Made by a program: the position numbers and the translations under genes
Shown here: one piece after another, positions 52,567-61,004 of the stretch
Layout: each line of letters starts with the position of its first letter
Position numbering within the stretch: position 1 is the first letter of the stretch
Source: an uncultured Cycloclasticus sp.
Lineage (GTDB): Bacteria; Pseudomonadota; Gammaproteobacteria; Methylococcales; Cycloclasticaceae
Reading direction: 5' to 3'
Assembly: GCA_913057515.1 (NCBI GenBank)
Contig: CAJXOJ010000006.1
Location: forward strand, 1-64,000
DNA: 64,000 bases
Notes under the pieces: model-generated
Databases searched by the model: none
The model's input: the letters and a program-made list of their open reading frames with translations, nothing else
What the model was told of the DNA's origin: nothing

Positions 52567-52689
52567 GTCTTAAATCCGTTTACCCTAGTGAGCTTAGTTA
52601 TTTGTATAATGAATGAACTAGAAAATAACACTATCGTTAGTGCTTGTAAATCTAGTCTCTATTTCAAGTATAGGCAGGAATTCTAAATA

Positions 52690-53379
52690 ATGCTTCCTTT
52701 ATTACAGCGGTACTTTGCACAACAAACGCTTATTGCAAACTTAGTGGGTGAGCGACCCTTGCCGGTTAGGTTGCTTGCGGTGAGTAAAACCCGCCCAGCG
52801 AATGATGTAGTGGCGCTATATAAGGCTGGGCAGCGCGACTTTGGTGAAAATTACCTACAAGAGGCGCTTAAAAAACAGCAGTTATTGGCGAATTTTGATA
52901 TTACGTGGCATTTTATTGGGCCTATTCAGTCGAATAAAACACGAGATATTTCGCGCTATTTTAGTTGGGTGCATAGTGTTGACCGCTTGAAGGTGGCCGT
53001 GCGTTTAGATCAGCAACGGCCTATTAACTTAGCGCCGTTGAATATTTGTTTGCAGGTGAATATCGATGAGGAAGATACAAAGTCGGGCTTTTATCTGGAT
53101 GAGCTGTCGAATGTGATTGAGCCAATATTAGCACTGAAAAATGTTAACTTACGTGGGCTTATGGCTATCCCTAAAGCGCATAAATCAACTGATGAGCAAC
53201 GTGATGGGTTTAAAAGGCTGGCACAGGCTCAAGAAAAGATTAATAAGTCGTTTAATATTCAGTTAGATACTTTGTCGATGGGGATGAGCGGTGATTTGGA
53301 GGCGGCTATTGCAGAAGGCTCAACGATGGTGAGAATTGGGACCGCGATTTTTGGCGAAAGGGTTAAGAATACGGTTTAA
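52690..53379 (+). CDS. yggS: YggS/PROSC-family pyridoxal phosphate homeostasis protein
   Basis: Single-domain PLP-binding barrel protein of 229 residues involved in PLP and amino-acid homeostasis. The PLP lysine is Lys33 in LLAVSKTRP. FGENYLQEALKK, WHFIGPIQSNKTRDI, VHSVDRLKVA, LQVNIDEEDTKSGF and LSMGMSGDLEAAIAEGSTMVRIGTAIFG are all family signatures. It is directly upstream of proC, the classic pairing. Confidence 0.96.
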   Translation: MLPLLQRYFAQQTLIANLVGERPLPVRLLAVSKTRPANDVVALYKAGQRDFGENYLQEALKKQQLLANFDITWHFIGPIQSNKTRDISRYFSWVHSVDRLKVAVRLDQQRPINLAPLNICLQVNIDEEDTKSGFYLDELSNVIEPILALKNVNLRGLMAIPKAHKSTDEQRDGFKRLAQAQEKINKSFNIQLDTLSMGMSGDLEAAIAEGSTMVRIGTAIFGERVKNTV

Positions 53380-53413
53380 TGGAATGTATGTTTTTTTAAG
53401 GTGAAGTGAGAAT

Positions 53414-54241
53414 ATGAATACACAGCAGATTGGATTTATTGGTGGTGGAAATATGGCCGCTAGTTTGATTGGTGGTCTTGTGAGTAATGGTTATCCTACT
53501 GATAAGATTACAGTGACTGATTTAGATGCTGAGAAATTGGCCTATTTAAGTAAAAAATTTGGTATTAATAATACGCAAGACAGCGGCATGTTAGCAGCTA
53601 ATGTGGATATTTTAGTATTAGCGGTAAAACCGCAACATATGCGGCCAGTGGCAGAAGCGGCGGGGCTGGCGATAAAGGAAAAAAAGCCAGTCGTTGTTTC
53701 TATTGCGGCGGGTATTCGAGTCGATGCACTAGACCGATGGTTGGGTGGTGATTTTCCAATCGTTCGGTGTATGCCTAATACACCGGCGTTGGTTAAAACG
53801 GGTGCGACAGGGTTATATGCAAGTGGCCAAGTTAATATCAGCCAAAAGGATCAAGTTGAATCGTTGTTACGTGCAGTTGGTGTAACCGTTTGGGTGGAAA
53901 ATGAGGGAGAGTTGGATGCGGTTACGGCTTTGTCAGGTAGTGGGCCTGCGTACTTTTTTATGATGATGGAGGCGCTAGAGGCGGCTGGCATTGAAGCGGG
54001 CTTAAGTCAAAAAACGGCGCAGCTATTAACCCAGGAAACGGCTTTGGGTGCTGCAAAAATGGCGTTGGAATCTACTGAGACGGCGGGTGTGTTACGTGAG
54101 CGGGTGACCTCGCCAGGTGGGACAACAGAGCGTGCTCTTGGTGTGATGAAAGAGCAGGGATTGAGTGATATTTTACAAACAGCAGTGTTGGCAGCAAAAC
54201 AGCGTTCGATCGAATTATCTGATGAATTAGGAGGCGAGTAA
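53414..54241 (+). CDS. proC: Pyrroline-5-carboxylate reductase
   Basis: Last step of proline synthesis. The 275 residues start with the NADP-binding motif IGFIGGGNMAASLIGGL, followed by LAVKPQHM, MPNTPALVKTGATGLYA and the C-terminal signature LSGSGPAYFFMMMEALEAAGIEAGLS and VTSPGGTTERAL. The stop overlaps the start of yggT by one base, so the two are probably translated together. Confidence 0.97.
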   Translation: MNTQQIGFIGGGNMAASLIGGLVSNGYPTDKITVTDLDAEKLAYLSKKFGINNTQDSGMLAANVDILVLAVKPQHMRPVAEAAGLAIKEKKPVVVSIAAGIRVDALDRWLGGDFPIVRCMPNTPALVKTGATGLYASGQVNISQKDQVESLLRAVGVTVWVENEGELDAVTALSGSGPAYFFMMMEALEAAGIEAGLSQKTAQLLTQETALGAAKMALESTETAGVLRERVTSPGGTTERALGVMKEQGLSDILQTAVLAAKQRSIELSDELGGE

Positions 54242-54795
54242 TGCCAGCAGGCTATTTATCTAACCCATTGATGCTCATCATTAACTCCTTAGTTGGTGCG
54301 TATATCTTTATACTCATTCTTAGGGTGTTATTACAGTATACGGGGGCGGACTCACACAATCCTGTGTCTAGCTTTATTATTAAGGCAACGCAAGCTCCCC
54401 TAAAGTTGTTAAAGCCGGTTTTTCCAACAATTAATGGCATTAATTTATCGGCAATAGCGTTAATGTTGTTATTGCAAATGGGCTTAGGCATTTTAGCAAT
54501 GGCTGGGCAACTGAATGTTTGGGTTGTGTTTATTTGGAGCCTGACGGAGCTGATTAGCAGCATTATTAACGTCTTTATTTATAGTATTTTTGCGACGGTT
54601 ATTATCAGTTGGATTAACCCTGGTGCTTATAATCCCGTTGTGAGCCTGCTGCATAAAGTAACAGAACCTGTGATGAAACCCTTTCAGCGATTAATTCCAC
54701 CAATGGGGGGGATGGATTTAAGTCCGATTGTGGCCTTGTTAGCCTTACAAGTCGTAAAAATGTTACTACTACCGCCTCTGTTTGCATTGATGTGA
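54241..54795 (+). CDS. yggT: YggT-family integral membrane protein
   Basis: A 184-residue membrane protein made of two repeats of the YggT domain (about 1-90 and 95-184), each with two hydrophobic helices and the motif N-P-[VI] ahead of a PxxKLLKPxxP segment (PLKLLKPVFPTINGINLS and PVMKPFQRLIPPMGGMDLSPI). Related to plant CCB3 and associated with cell division or osmotic tolerance in other bacteria; its exact function is unclear. Confidence 0.93.
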   Translation: MPAGYLSNPLMLIINSLVGAYIFILILRVLLQYTGADSHNPVSSFIIKATQAPLKLLKPVFPTINGINLSAIALMLLLQMGLGILAMAGQLNVWVVFIWSLTELISSIINVFIYSIFATVIISWINPGAYNPVVSLLHKVTEPVMKPFQRLIPPMGGMDLSPIVALLALQVVKMLLLPPLFALM

Positions 54796-54810
54796 TGGTA
54801 AATAAATAAG

Positions 54811-54839
54811 CCCTTTAATGTATAAAGCGGGGTGTTTTT
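54811..54839 (+). terminator. Weak terminator-like hairpin after yggT
   Basis: CCCTTTA and TAAAG-C-GGG form an imperfect stem with one bulged C, followed by TGTTTTT. Confidence 0.35.
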
Positions 54840-54877
54840 GTAGCTTGGTACGTATTTGGAAGCAGGTGTTATGAGCT

Positions 54878-55180
54878 GTGGTATGTGATAAGAGATCGAC
54901 TGAATATTATAGCTGGAAAGGTGATTTTTTAATTTTTAACGTATTTTTACAGCCGCGAGCAAGTGGAAACAGTCTTATAGGCTTGCATGATAAGGCAGTT
55001 AAAGTTTCGTTAACGGCTCCACCTATCGATGGAGAGGCGAATAAGCAACTGATTAACTTTTTATCGACGTTATTTGGTGTAAAAAAATCCGATATTGATA
55101 TCATTAGCGGTAAACGCAGCCGGCGCAAACGCATCAGCGTGAGGAAGGCATCACAGTTCCCAGCAGAATTTTTTAAATAA
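54878..55180 (+). CDS. yggU: DUF167 (YggU-family) protein
   Basis: Small basic protein of the YggU/DUF167 family (about 100 residues) of unknown function, usually found with yggS, proC and yggT as here. The family pattern [44 protein letters not shown] and [20 protein letters not shown] is clear. The start is uncertain: the only usable in-frame candidate is GTG at 54878; a well-placed ATG at 54871 is in another frame and stops after five codons. Confidence 0.88.
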   Translation: MVCDKRSTEYYSWKGDFLIFNVFLQPRASGNSLIGLHDKAVKVSLTAPPIDGEANKQLINFLSTLFGVKKSDIDIISGKRSRRKRISVRKASQFPAEFFK

Positions 55181-55239
55181 TCATCTATACTTTTGAAAAC
55201 GTGAATGAAATAAACGTCTTCTAAATGAGTGATTAATAA

Positions 55240-57165
55240 ATGAATCTTGATACACAACTCCGCAGTTATGATCTGTGGAAGCAATCAATGGCTGAATCGA
55301 TACACGCTTATCAGAGCTGGCTCGATGATGCGAGCCTTAGTGAGAGCGAGATTGAGCTCATGTTGATTAAGAACTTACGTTTGCTGGAAAAAGATAGTAT
55401 TACGATAGCTTTTGCTGCAGAGTTTTCGCGCGGTAAGACGGAGCTGATTAATGCCTTATTTTTCTCATCAGCGGGGATTCGTTTACTACCATCTAGCCCC
55501 GGTCGTACGACGATGTGCCCGACAGAAATATTTTATGATGCTAAAGAAGCACCTTACCTTCGCTTGTTAGATATTGAAACTCGTTCAAGTGACAAATCTA
55601 TAGAGGATTATAAAAAAGAAGCTAAGCAGTGGACGCATATCGAGCTTGATTGTGATTCACCTGAAAAAATGCAAGATAGTTTTTTGGAGCTATTAAAATC
55701 TAAAACTGTGTCAGCCGAGCATGCTAAAACGCTTGGCCTAGCAGGTAAAGACGGTGAGCCTGAGGTAACCATTCCTTCGTGGCGCCATGCCTTAATTAGT
55801 TTTCCACACCCGTTGCTAGAAAAGGGCTTGACGGTATTAGACACCCCTGGCCTAAATGCACTTGGCAGCGAACCAGAGCTTACCTTAAGTATGTTGCCTA
55901 ATGCACAGGCGATGATTTTTGTTTTAGCCGCCGATACAGGCGTTACGCAAAGTGATATGGCGATGTGGGAGCAGTATATTCAAGTGTATAGAAGTAAGCA
56001 CCCACATGGTTTAGCGGTGGTGCTTAACAAGATTGATACATTAAATGATGAATTGATGAGTGATGATGATTGGGTTCAATCACTGCATAGGCAAACATTG
56101 GAAACAGCACGTTTATTGGCATTAGATGAGCAGGCTATTTTTCCCTTATCGGCAAAGCAAGCACTGATTGCCAAGATTAAGGGTGATGAACAGGCTTTGT
56201 CGATGAGCCGCTTATCTGGTTTAGAAAGCTTTCTATCAGATCGAATTTTAAGTTCGCAAAAAGAAATTCTTCAGAATAAGGTGATTGATGAGGTTTTAGA
56301 TAGTATAGAACTGGCTCACAATAGCATGACCGGACGACTGCAAAAACTGGCAAATCATACAAATGAACTGAATGGCTTTTGTAACAAGTCTGAATCAGTG
56401 ACGGCTAAATTATTACTTGAAACGCGAAAAGAGCAGACGGCTTACAATAAAGATATAGCTTACTTGAAAACTAGTCGGAATGGCTTTTACACGCAAATAA
56501 CCGAATTATTAGAGGTTGTAAACCCAGAGCGTGTGTCGGGTATTATCGATGAGGGATGTGAGAAAATGGTTAAAAGCTGGACGATTATTGGTATTCGTCA
56601 GGGCATGAAGAATAGTTTTGAGGGCTTGAACTCATTACTAAATGAAACATTGGACACGACTGAGGCAAGCGTGAAATTATTGGATGCTATCTATAAACGC
56701 TTTAAAGATGAACACAAGCTTGATGTTGAGCAAGCTGCACGGTTTGATATTAAAGTATACCAACGACGATTGGATCAAGTGCTTCAAGATGGCTTAGAGT
56801 TTTGTGATAGTTCCGAGGCTGTGCTGACAGGGCAGAGTGCTTTAACGAAGCGATTTGTTGATACCATCGGTGAACAAGCGATAGCCATATTTAAGGAAGC
56901 ACAAGCGGATGTTAAACGCTGGAAAGCTAGAGGCTTATCTAATTTGATTAGAGAAGTGAATGAGCACAAAATATTTATGGATAGTAAGCTAGATAGCTTA
57001 CGAAGTGTTGCAGTTGGTCACGAAGAGCTAGAGAAGAAGGTGGCTAAAAATAAAGTATCAGAAGCGAGTTTGAGAACTCAATTAGAGACGCTTCAGCAGA
57101 TTTGTAATGAGATTAAAGCACCGAGCTTGGTTGTAGAGCAAGATGTACGCGGTGCAGTTATTTAA
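55240..57165 (+). CDS. Dynamin-like large GTPase, function unknown
   Basis: A 641-residue protein of the dynamin superfamily. The N-terminal GTPase domain (about 45-340) has the G1 loop AAEFSRGKTEL (59-69, with Ala60 in place of the usual first Gly), a G2 threonine in GRTTMCPTE (88-96), G3 DTPG (198-201) and G4 NKID (260-263). The C-terminal half is long, charged and helical, ending in a coiled coil (about 600-630); I see no transmembrane helix or signal peptide. Eukaryotic and bacterial dynamins remodel membranes; E. coli CrfC instead binds the replication clamp. Neither role can be assigned here. It follows yggU by 60 bp and ends overlapping convergent trmB by eight bases. Confidence 0.85.
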   Translation: MNLDTQLRSYDLWKQSMAESIHAYQSWLDDASLSESEIELMLIKNLRLLEKDSITIAFAAEFSRGKTELINALFFSSAGIRLLPSSPGRTTMCPTEIFYDAKEAPYLRLLDIETRSSDKSIEDYKKEAKQWTHIELDCDSPEKMQDSFLELLKSKTVSAEHAKTLGLAGKDGEPEVTIPSWRHALISFPHPLLEKGLTVLDTPGLNALGSEPELTLSMLPNAQAMIFVLAADTGVTQSDMAMWEQYIQVYRSKHPHGLAVVLNKIDTLNDELMSDDDWVQSLHRQTLETARLLALDEQAIFPLSAKQALIAKIKGDEQALSMSRLSGLESFLSDRILSSQKEILQNKVIDEVLDSIELAHNSMTGRLQKLANHTNELNGFCNKSESVTAKLLLETRKEQTAYNKDIAYLKTSRNGFYTQITELLEVVNPERVSGIIDEGCEKMVKSWTIIGIRQGMKNSFEGLNSLLNETLDTTEASVKLLDAIYKRFKDEHKLDVEQAARFDIKVYQRRLDQVLQDGLEFCDSSEAVLTGQSALTKRFVDTIGEQAIAIFKEAQADVKRWKARGLSNLIREVNEHKIFMDSKLDSLRSVAVGHEELEKKVAKNKVSEASLRTQLETLQQICNEIKAPSLVVEQDVRGAVI

Positions 57166-57856
57166 TAGCGTCAGCTAAAAAAATCATATCCCATACGCCA
57201 TGGCCAAGACGTAAGCCACGGTTTTCAAATTTAGTTAATGGCCGGTGCTCTGGCCGCTCGGCATAATGAGGTTCAGTTGAGTTAGTAAAGCCCGGGTGGG
57301 CGTTTAGGGTGCTCATTATATGCTCGGCATAATTTTCCCAATCAGTTGCCGCATGAAATCGCCCGCCTGTTTTAAGTGTCGAGTGAATGAGGTTTAAGAA
57401 CTCTGTTTGCACGATTCGGCGTTTATGATGTCGTTTTTTATGCCAAGGGTCGGGGAAAAAAAGTTGCACACAATCTAGGCTGTGCTCAGGAATGGCCTGC
57501 TGAAGTACTTCAATTGCATCGGTATCAAATAAACGAATATTGCTTAGCTTCTTTTCAAGAATGATGCGCAATAAATGCCCAACACCGGGGCGGTGAACTT
57601 CAATCCCGATAAAATTCCTATCAGGATTGTTTTCAGCCATGGTAGCCAAACTTTCGCCATTGCCAAAGCCAATTTCTAGCGTAATGGGGTGCTTGTTAGA
57701 AAATAATTCGTCAGGCTTAATTCGTACGCTTGAATCTGAGCCATACAAGGGCCAGCCGGTTTTAATGGCGGCTTCTTGCCCAGGGGTTAGACGGCCTTCG
57801 CGTTTTACAAAACTACGAATACGTCGTAAAAAATCGGGGTTGCTCTTCTCGCTCAT
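57158..57856 (-). CDS. trmB: tRNA (guanine-N(7)-)-methyltransferase
   Basis: Makes m7G46 in tRNA variable loops using SAM. The 232 residues contain motif I TLEIGFGNGESL, FIGIEVHRPGVG, the catalytic region LFFPDPWHKKRHHKRRIVQ and the C-terminal FENRGLRLGHGVWDMIF. It follows the thiSG gene by 13 bp, as thiS-thiG-trmB do in Pseudomonas. Confidence 0.97.
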   Translation of the reverse strand: MSEKSNPDFLRRIRSFVKREGRLTPGQEAAIKTGWPLYGSDSSVRIKPDELFSNKHPITLEIGFGNGESLATMAENNPDRNFIGIEVHRPGVGHLLRIILEKKLSNIRLFDTDAIEVLQQAIPEHSLDCVQLFFPDPWHKKRHHKRRIVQTEFLNLIHSTLKTGGRFHAATDWENYAEHIMSTLNAHPGFTNSTEPHYAERPEHRPLTKFENRGLRLGHGVWDMIFLADAIK

Positions 57857-57869
57857 GGGTGAAATCTAA

Positions 57870-58844
57870 CTAAATTAAACCATCCAACGGTGAGGAGGCG
57901 GAAGCGTATCGACGGCGAGGCATACGGCCTGCTAGAAATGCCTCACGACCAGCCTGTACAGCCTTTTTCATGGATGAGGCCATCAATACGGGGTTGTTTG
58001 CGTGGGCGATGGCAGTGTTCATCAGAATTCCATCGCAGCCCAATTCCATACCAATGGCAGCATCAGACGCGGTGCCGACGCCAGCATCGACAATAATGGG
58101 TACCTTAGCATTTTCGATGATGGTTAAAATATTGTATGGGTTACGAATACCCAGCCCTGAGCCAATGGGTGCAGCCAGTGGCATAACAGCAACGCAGCCC
58201 ATTTCTTCTAGCCGTTTGGCGATGATAGGGTCGTCATTGGTATAAACCATGACGTCGAAGCCTTCTTTTACTAAAATTTCAGCAGACTCTAAGGTGGCGG
58301 TAATGTCGGGAAAAAGGGTTTTCTCATCCCCAAGTACTTCTAACTTTACGAGCTTATGGCCACCAAGGAGCTCACGAGCAAGGCGGCATGTCCTAAGGGC
58401 ATCTTTAGCAGTAAAACAGCCGGCAGTATTTGGCAAAATGGTGTATTTATCTGGGGAGATAACGTCGAGTAAGTTAGGCTCACCAGGGTTTTGGCCGATG
58501 TTTGTTCTGCGAATAGCAACGGTAACAATTTCTGCCTCGCTCATTTCAATGGCGGCTTGTGTTTCCGCCATGTCTTTGTATTTTCCAGTACCCACTAAAA
58601 GCCTAGAAGAGAATGTTTGACCGGCTATAATCAGGTCATCTGGCTGACCGCCACCAATGGCTTGTACGACTTCCACAGTATCTCCTTCTTTCAGTTGGAT
58701 ATTATTAAATTGGTCGGCGGGCTTTATTTCTTCGTTAAGCTCAATGGCAATGCGTTTGCCAGCTAAACCCATCCGGGTGACAAGTTGCTCTAGAGTTAAG
58801 CTTTCTTCACAGCTAAAAGTGTCGCCATTAAGTTGAATGTTCAT
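57870..58844 (-). CDS. thiSG: Fused sulfur carrier ThiS and thiazole synthase ThiG
   Basis: Bifunctional thiamin thiazole protein of 324 residues. Residues 1-66 are a complete beta-grasp ThiS (MNIQLNGD start, [14 protein letters not shown] end, same length as free E. coli ThiS) and residues 67-324 a complete ThiG barrel with the Schiff-base lysine in [10 protein letters not shown] and the phosphate site [12 protein letters not shown]. Free ThiS is activated at its terminal Gly-Gly; here Gly65-Gly66 is followed at once by QPDDL, so the chain must be cut, or the GG is not used as such. There is no frameshift: one frame with a single ATG. Such fusions are annotated in some other bacteria. Confidence 0.94.
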   Translation of the reverse strand: MNIQLNGDTFSCEESLTLEQLVTRMGLAGKRIAIELNEEIKPADQFNNIQLKEGDTVEVVQAIGGGQPDDLIIAGQTFSSRLLVGTGKYKDMAETQAAIEMSEAEIVTVAIRRTNIGQNPGEPNLLDVISPDKYTILPNTAGCFTAKDALRTCRLARELLGGHKLVKLEVLGDEKTLFPDITATLESAEILVKEGFDVMVYTNDDPIIAKRLEEMGCVAVMPLAAPIGSGLGIRNPYNILTIIENAKVPIIVDAGVGTASDAAIGMELGCDGILMNTAIAHANNPVLMASSMKKAVQAGREAFLAGRMPRRRYASASSPLDGLI

Positions 58845-58859
58845 GAGCGTGTTTAAAAA

Positions 58860-59939
58860 TTAATCGTTTGCTGTATCTAGCTTACTTTCGCGCCTAGAAC
58901 GCACGGCAGCCGCTAATTCTTCTAGTAATTGAACGCTATCATCCCAATTAATACACGCATCGGTAATGCTCTGGCCATACACGAGCTCTTGTCCTTCTAC
59001 TTGGTCTTGTCGGCCAGCGACTAAATGACTTTCAATCATAACGCCACTAATGCGCATATCGCCACCGGCAATTTGTTTGGCGACATCTGCACCGACTAGC
59101 ATTTGGCGCTCGTGTTGCTTGCTGCTATTAGCATGGCTCAGGTCAATCATCATGTGTAAATTAACACCAGCTTTGCCTAATTCGTTGGCAGCAGCGTCAA
59201 CGCTTTCAGCGTCGTAATTAGGGCTTTTGCCACCTCGCAAGATTAAATGACAATCTTCGTTACCAGTGGTTTTAAAAATAGCGGAGCGACCTTGTTTAGT
59301 GACTGATAAAAAGTGGTGTGGCCGTACGGCTGCACCTATCGCATCAATGGCGACTTTGACGGTGCCGTCAGTGCCATTTTTAAAGCCGACTGGGCACGAA
59401 AGGCCAGACGATAGTTCTCTGTGTGTTTGGCTTTCGGTGGTTCTGGCGCCGATGGCACCCCAAGCAATCAGGTCGGATATGTATTGCGGCGTAATTAAAT
59501 CTAGATATTCGGTCGCAGCGGAAACGCCTTGAGAGTTTAGCGTTAATAATAATTCACGAGCTATATGAACGCCCTTGTTGATATCAAAACTTTCGTTAAG
59601 GTCTGGGTCGTTAATCAGCCCCTTCCAGCCCACCGTTGTGCGTGGCTTTTCGAAATACACACGCATCACGATGATAAGGTCGTCAGATAAACTGTCGATG
59701 TAGGGCTTTAATCGCGAGGCATAATCTAAAGCGGCTTTTGTATCATGGATTGAGCAAGGGCCGATAACCACTAACAAACGATCATCTTCGCCATGCAATA
59801 CATTGTGTATGGCTTCTCTGGTATAGGCGGTAGTTTTAGCGGCGCTGTCCGTTATGGGTAAGTTTTTATGCAGCTGTTCAGGAGAAATAATTTCCTGCAT
59901 GTTTAGAATTCTTGTGTCGTCTGTTTGAATTGAGCTCAT
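58860..59939 (-). CDS. aroG: 3-deoxy-7-phosphoheptulonate (DAHP) synthase, type I
   Basis: First enzyme of the shikimate pathway (PEP and erythrose-4-phosphate to DAHP). The 359 residues match the AroF/G/H family: VVIGPCSIHD, RVYFEKPRTTVGWKGLINDP, AIGARTTESQTHRELSSGLS, PVGFKNGTDG, HLILRGGKSPNYD and MIDLSHANSSK motifs. The isozyme (Phe-, Tyr- or Trp-sensitive) cannot be read with certainty. It complements aroK and aroB elsewhere in the window. An inverted repeat lies 17 bp upstream of its start. Confidence 0.95.
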   Translation of the reverse strand: MSSIQTDDTRILNMQEIISPEQLHKNLPITDSAAKTTAYTREAIHNVLHGEDDRLLVVIGPCSIHDTKAALDYASRLKPYIDSLSDDLIIVMRVYFEKPRTTVGWKGLINDPDLNESFDINKGVHIARELLLTLNSQGVSAATEYLDLITPQYISDLIAWGAIGARTTESQTHRELSSGLSCPVGFKNGTDGTVKVAIDAIGAAVRPHHFLSVTKQGRSAIFKTTGNEDCHLILRGGKSPNYDAESVDAAANELGKAGVNLHMMIDLSHANSSKQHERQMLVGADVAKQIAGGDMRISGVMIESHLVAGRQDQVEGQELVYGQSITDACINWDDSVQLLEELAAAVRSRRESKLDTAND

Positions 59940-59955
59940 GTTAAGTCCGTTCTTT

Positions 59956-59979
59956 ATTTACGTTGGTATAGGCGTAAAT
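59956..59979. promoter_or_regulatory. Inverted repeat upstream of the DAHP synthase gene
   Basis: ATTTACG and CGTAAAT form a 7-bp inverted repeat with a 10-bp spacer, between the start of aroG and the broken HDOD gene. The half-sites recall TyrR boxes (TGTAAA-N6-TTTACA), but orientation and spacing differ, so it is only a candidate operator or leader hairpin. Confidence 0.4.
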
Positions 59980-60083
59980 TTGAAAATTAATAAAAGGCTG
60001 GAAATAATACATCTAATCGGTTGATTTTACCTATTTTTTAACCAAAAATAGACCAAATATTATCAGTTTTATAAGGAAAGGGA

Positions 60084-60920
60084 ATGATGGAAGGGAAATA
60101 CGAGGAGATTTTTCAGAAAGTTTGTAAAAACAAATCTTCATTGCCGGCGATACCGGATGCTGGGATTAAAATTTTATCGGCGCTCAATCATCCAAATGGT
60201 AATGCAAAGATGTTTGCGAAGGTAATTGAGAGTGATATGGGTTTGTCGGGATTTATTCTTAAAACCACGCGTAGTTTACGATTTATGACTCGAGTGCCGC
60301 CTAAAAGTGTTGAGCAAGCGGTCGCATGAATGGGGATGCGGGAAACGTATCAATTATCCCTTAGTTTTTTGTCGAGATCCGTTTTTCGTTCGCCGAATAA
60401 ACAAATTGAAGGATATATCAAAGAGGCTTATAAGCTCTCTACGAAGGTGGCGGTGATCTCATATTTTTTAGCAGGAAAAGTAAAAGGGGTGGCACCGGGC
60501 GATGCAATGTTGGCGGGGCTTTTTCAAGATATTGGCGTGCCATCTATTTTAGCTACATTAGAGGAGTACCCAGATATATTACAAGACCCTCAGAAGAGAA
60601 GAGCATGTATTGATACGCTGGCGCCTAAAGTTGGGGCGATGATTATGAAGCAATGGGGTTTTGATGAAATGGTTGATGTGGTTAATAGTCGAAAGAACTG
60701 GTTGTTAGATAATGAGACAGCAGGGCTGGCAGAACTGGTGTTAATTGCACGTGTCCATGCGGCCATTGGAACGGCTGAATTTAGGGAGTGCCCGCCGTTG
60801 TTTAAAATAGCTGCTTTTCAGAAGTTGAATTTAGGTGAGTTAGGGCCAGACAATACATTGCAAACACTGAATGACTCAAAGGATGAGTTGGCTGAAATGG
60901 AACGTTTGTTGACAGCGTAA
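60084..60920 (+). pseudogene. HDOD-domain protein interrupted by an in-frame TGA
   Basis: One continuous reading frame encodes a HDOD-domain signalling protein of about 278 residues, but a TGA at 60327-60329 splits it after 81 codons. The two halves are in the same frame and join seamlessly: SVEQAVA-stop-MGMRETYQL, where HDOD proteins typically read QAVxRLGxxx, so the stop replaces what was probably Arg (CGA to TGA). The left half holds LPAIPDAGIKILSALNHP, the right half the rest of the HDOD helices (AMLAGLFQDIGVPSIL). An ATG follows the stop directly, so restart of translation could give two pieces. A good AAGGAAAGGGA site precedes the first ATG. A sequencing error is also possible. Confidence 0.8.
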
Positions 60921-61004
60921 TTAATGATATTCATTCATGTTGTTTTAATAAAAGCTTGCTACTATCTCAATATGTGAAGTGTATGCTTAAGGGGAGTAAA
61001 GGTT

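Noticed and set aside
57870-58844. ThiS-ThiG fusion as a frameshift artefact
   Set aside because: Both domains are complete in one frame, there is no start codon or ribosome site required at the join, and fused entries are annotated in other bacteria.
60327-60329. TGA read as selenocysteine in the HDOD gene
   Set aside because: HDOD proteins have Arg, not Cys, at this place, and no stable stem-loop of the bacterial selenocysteine insertion type is apparent just after the TGA.
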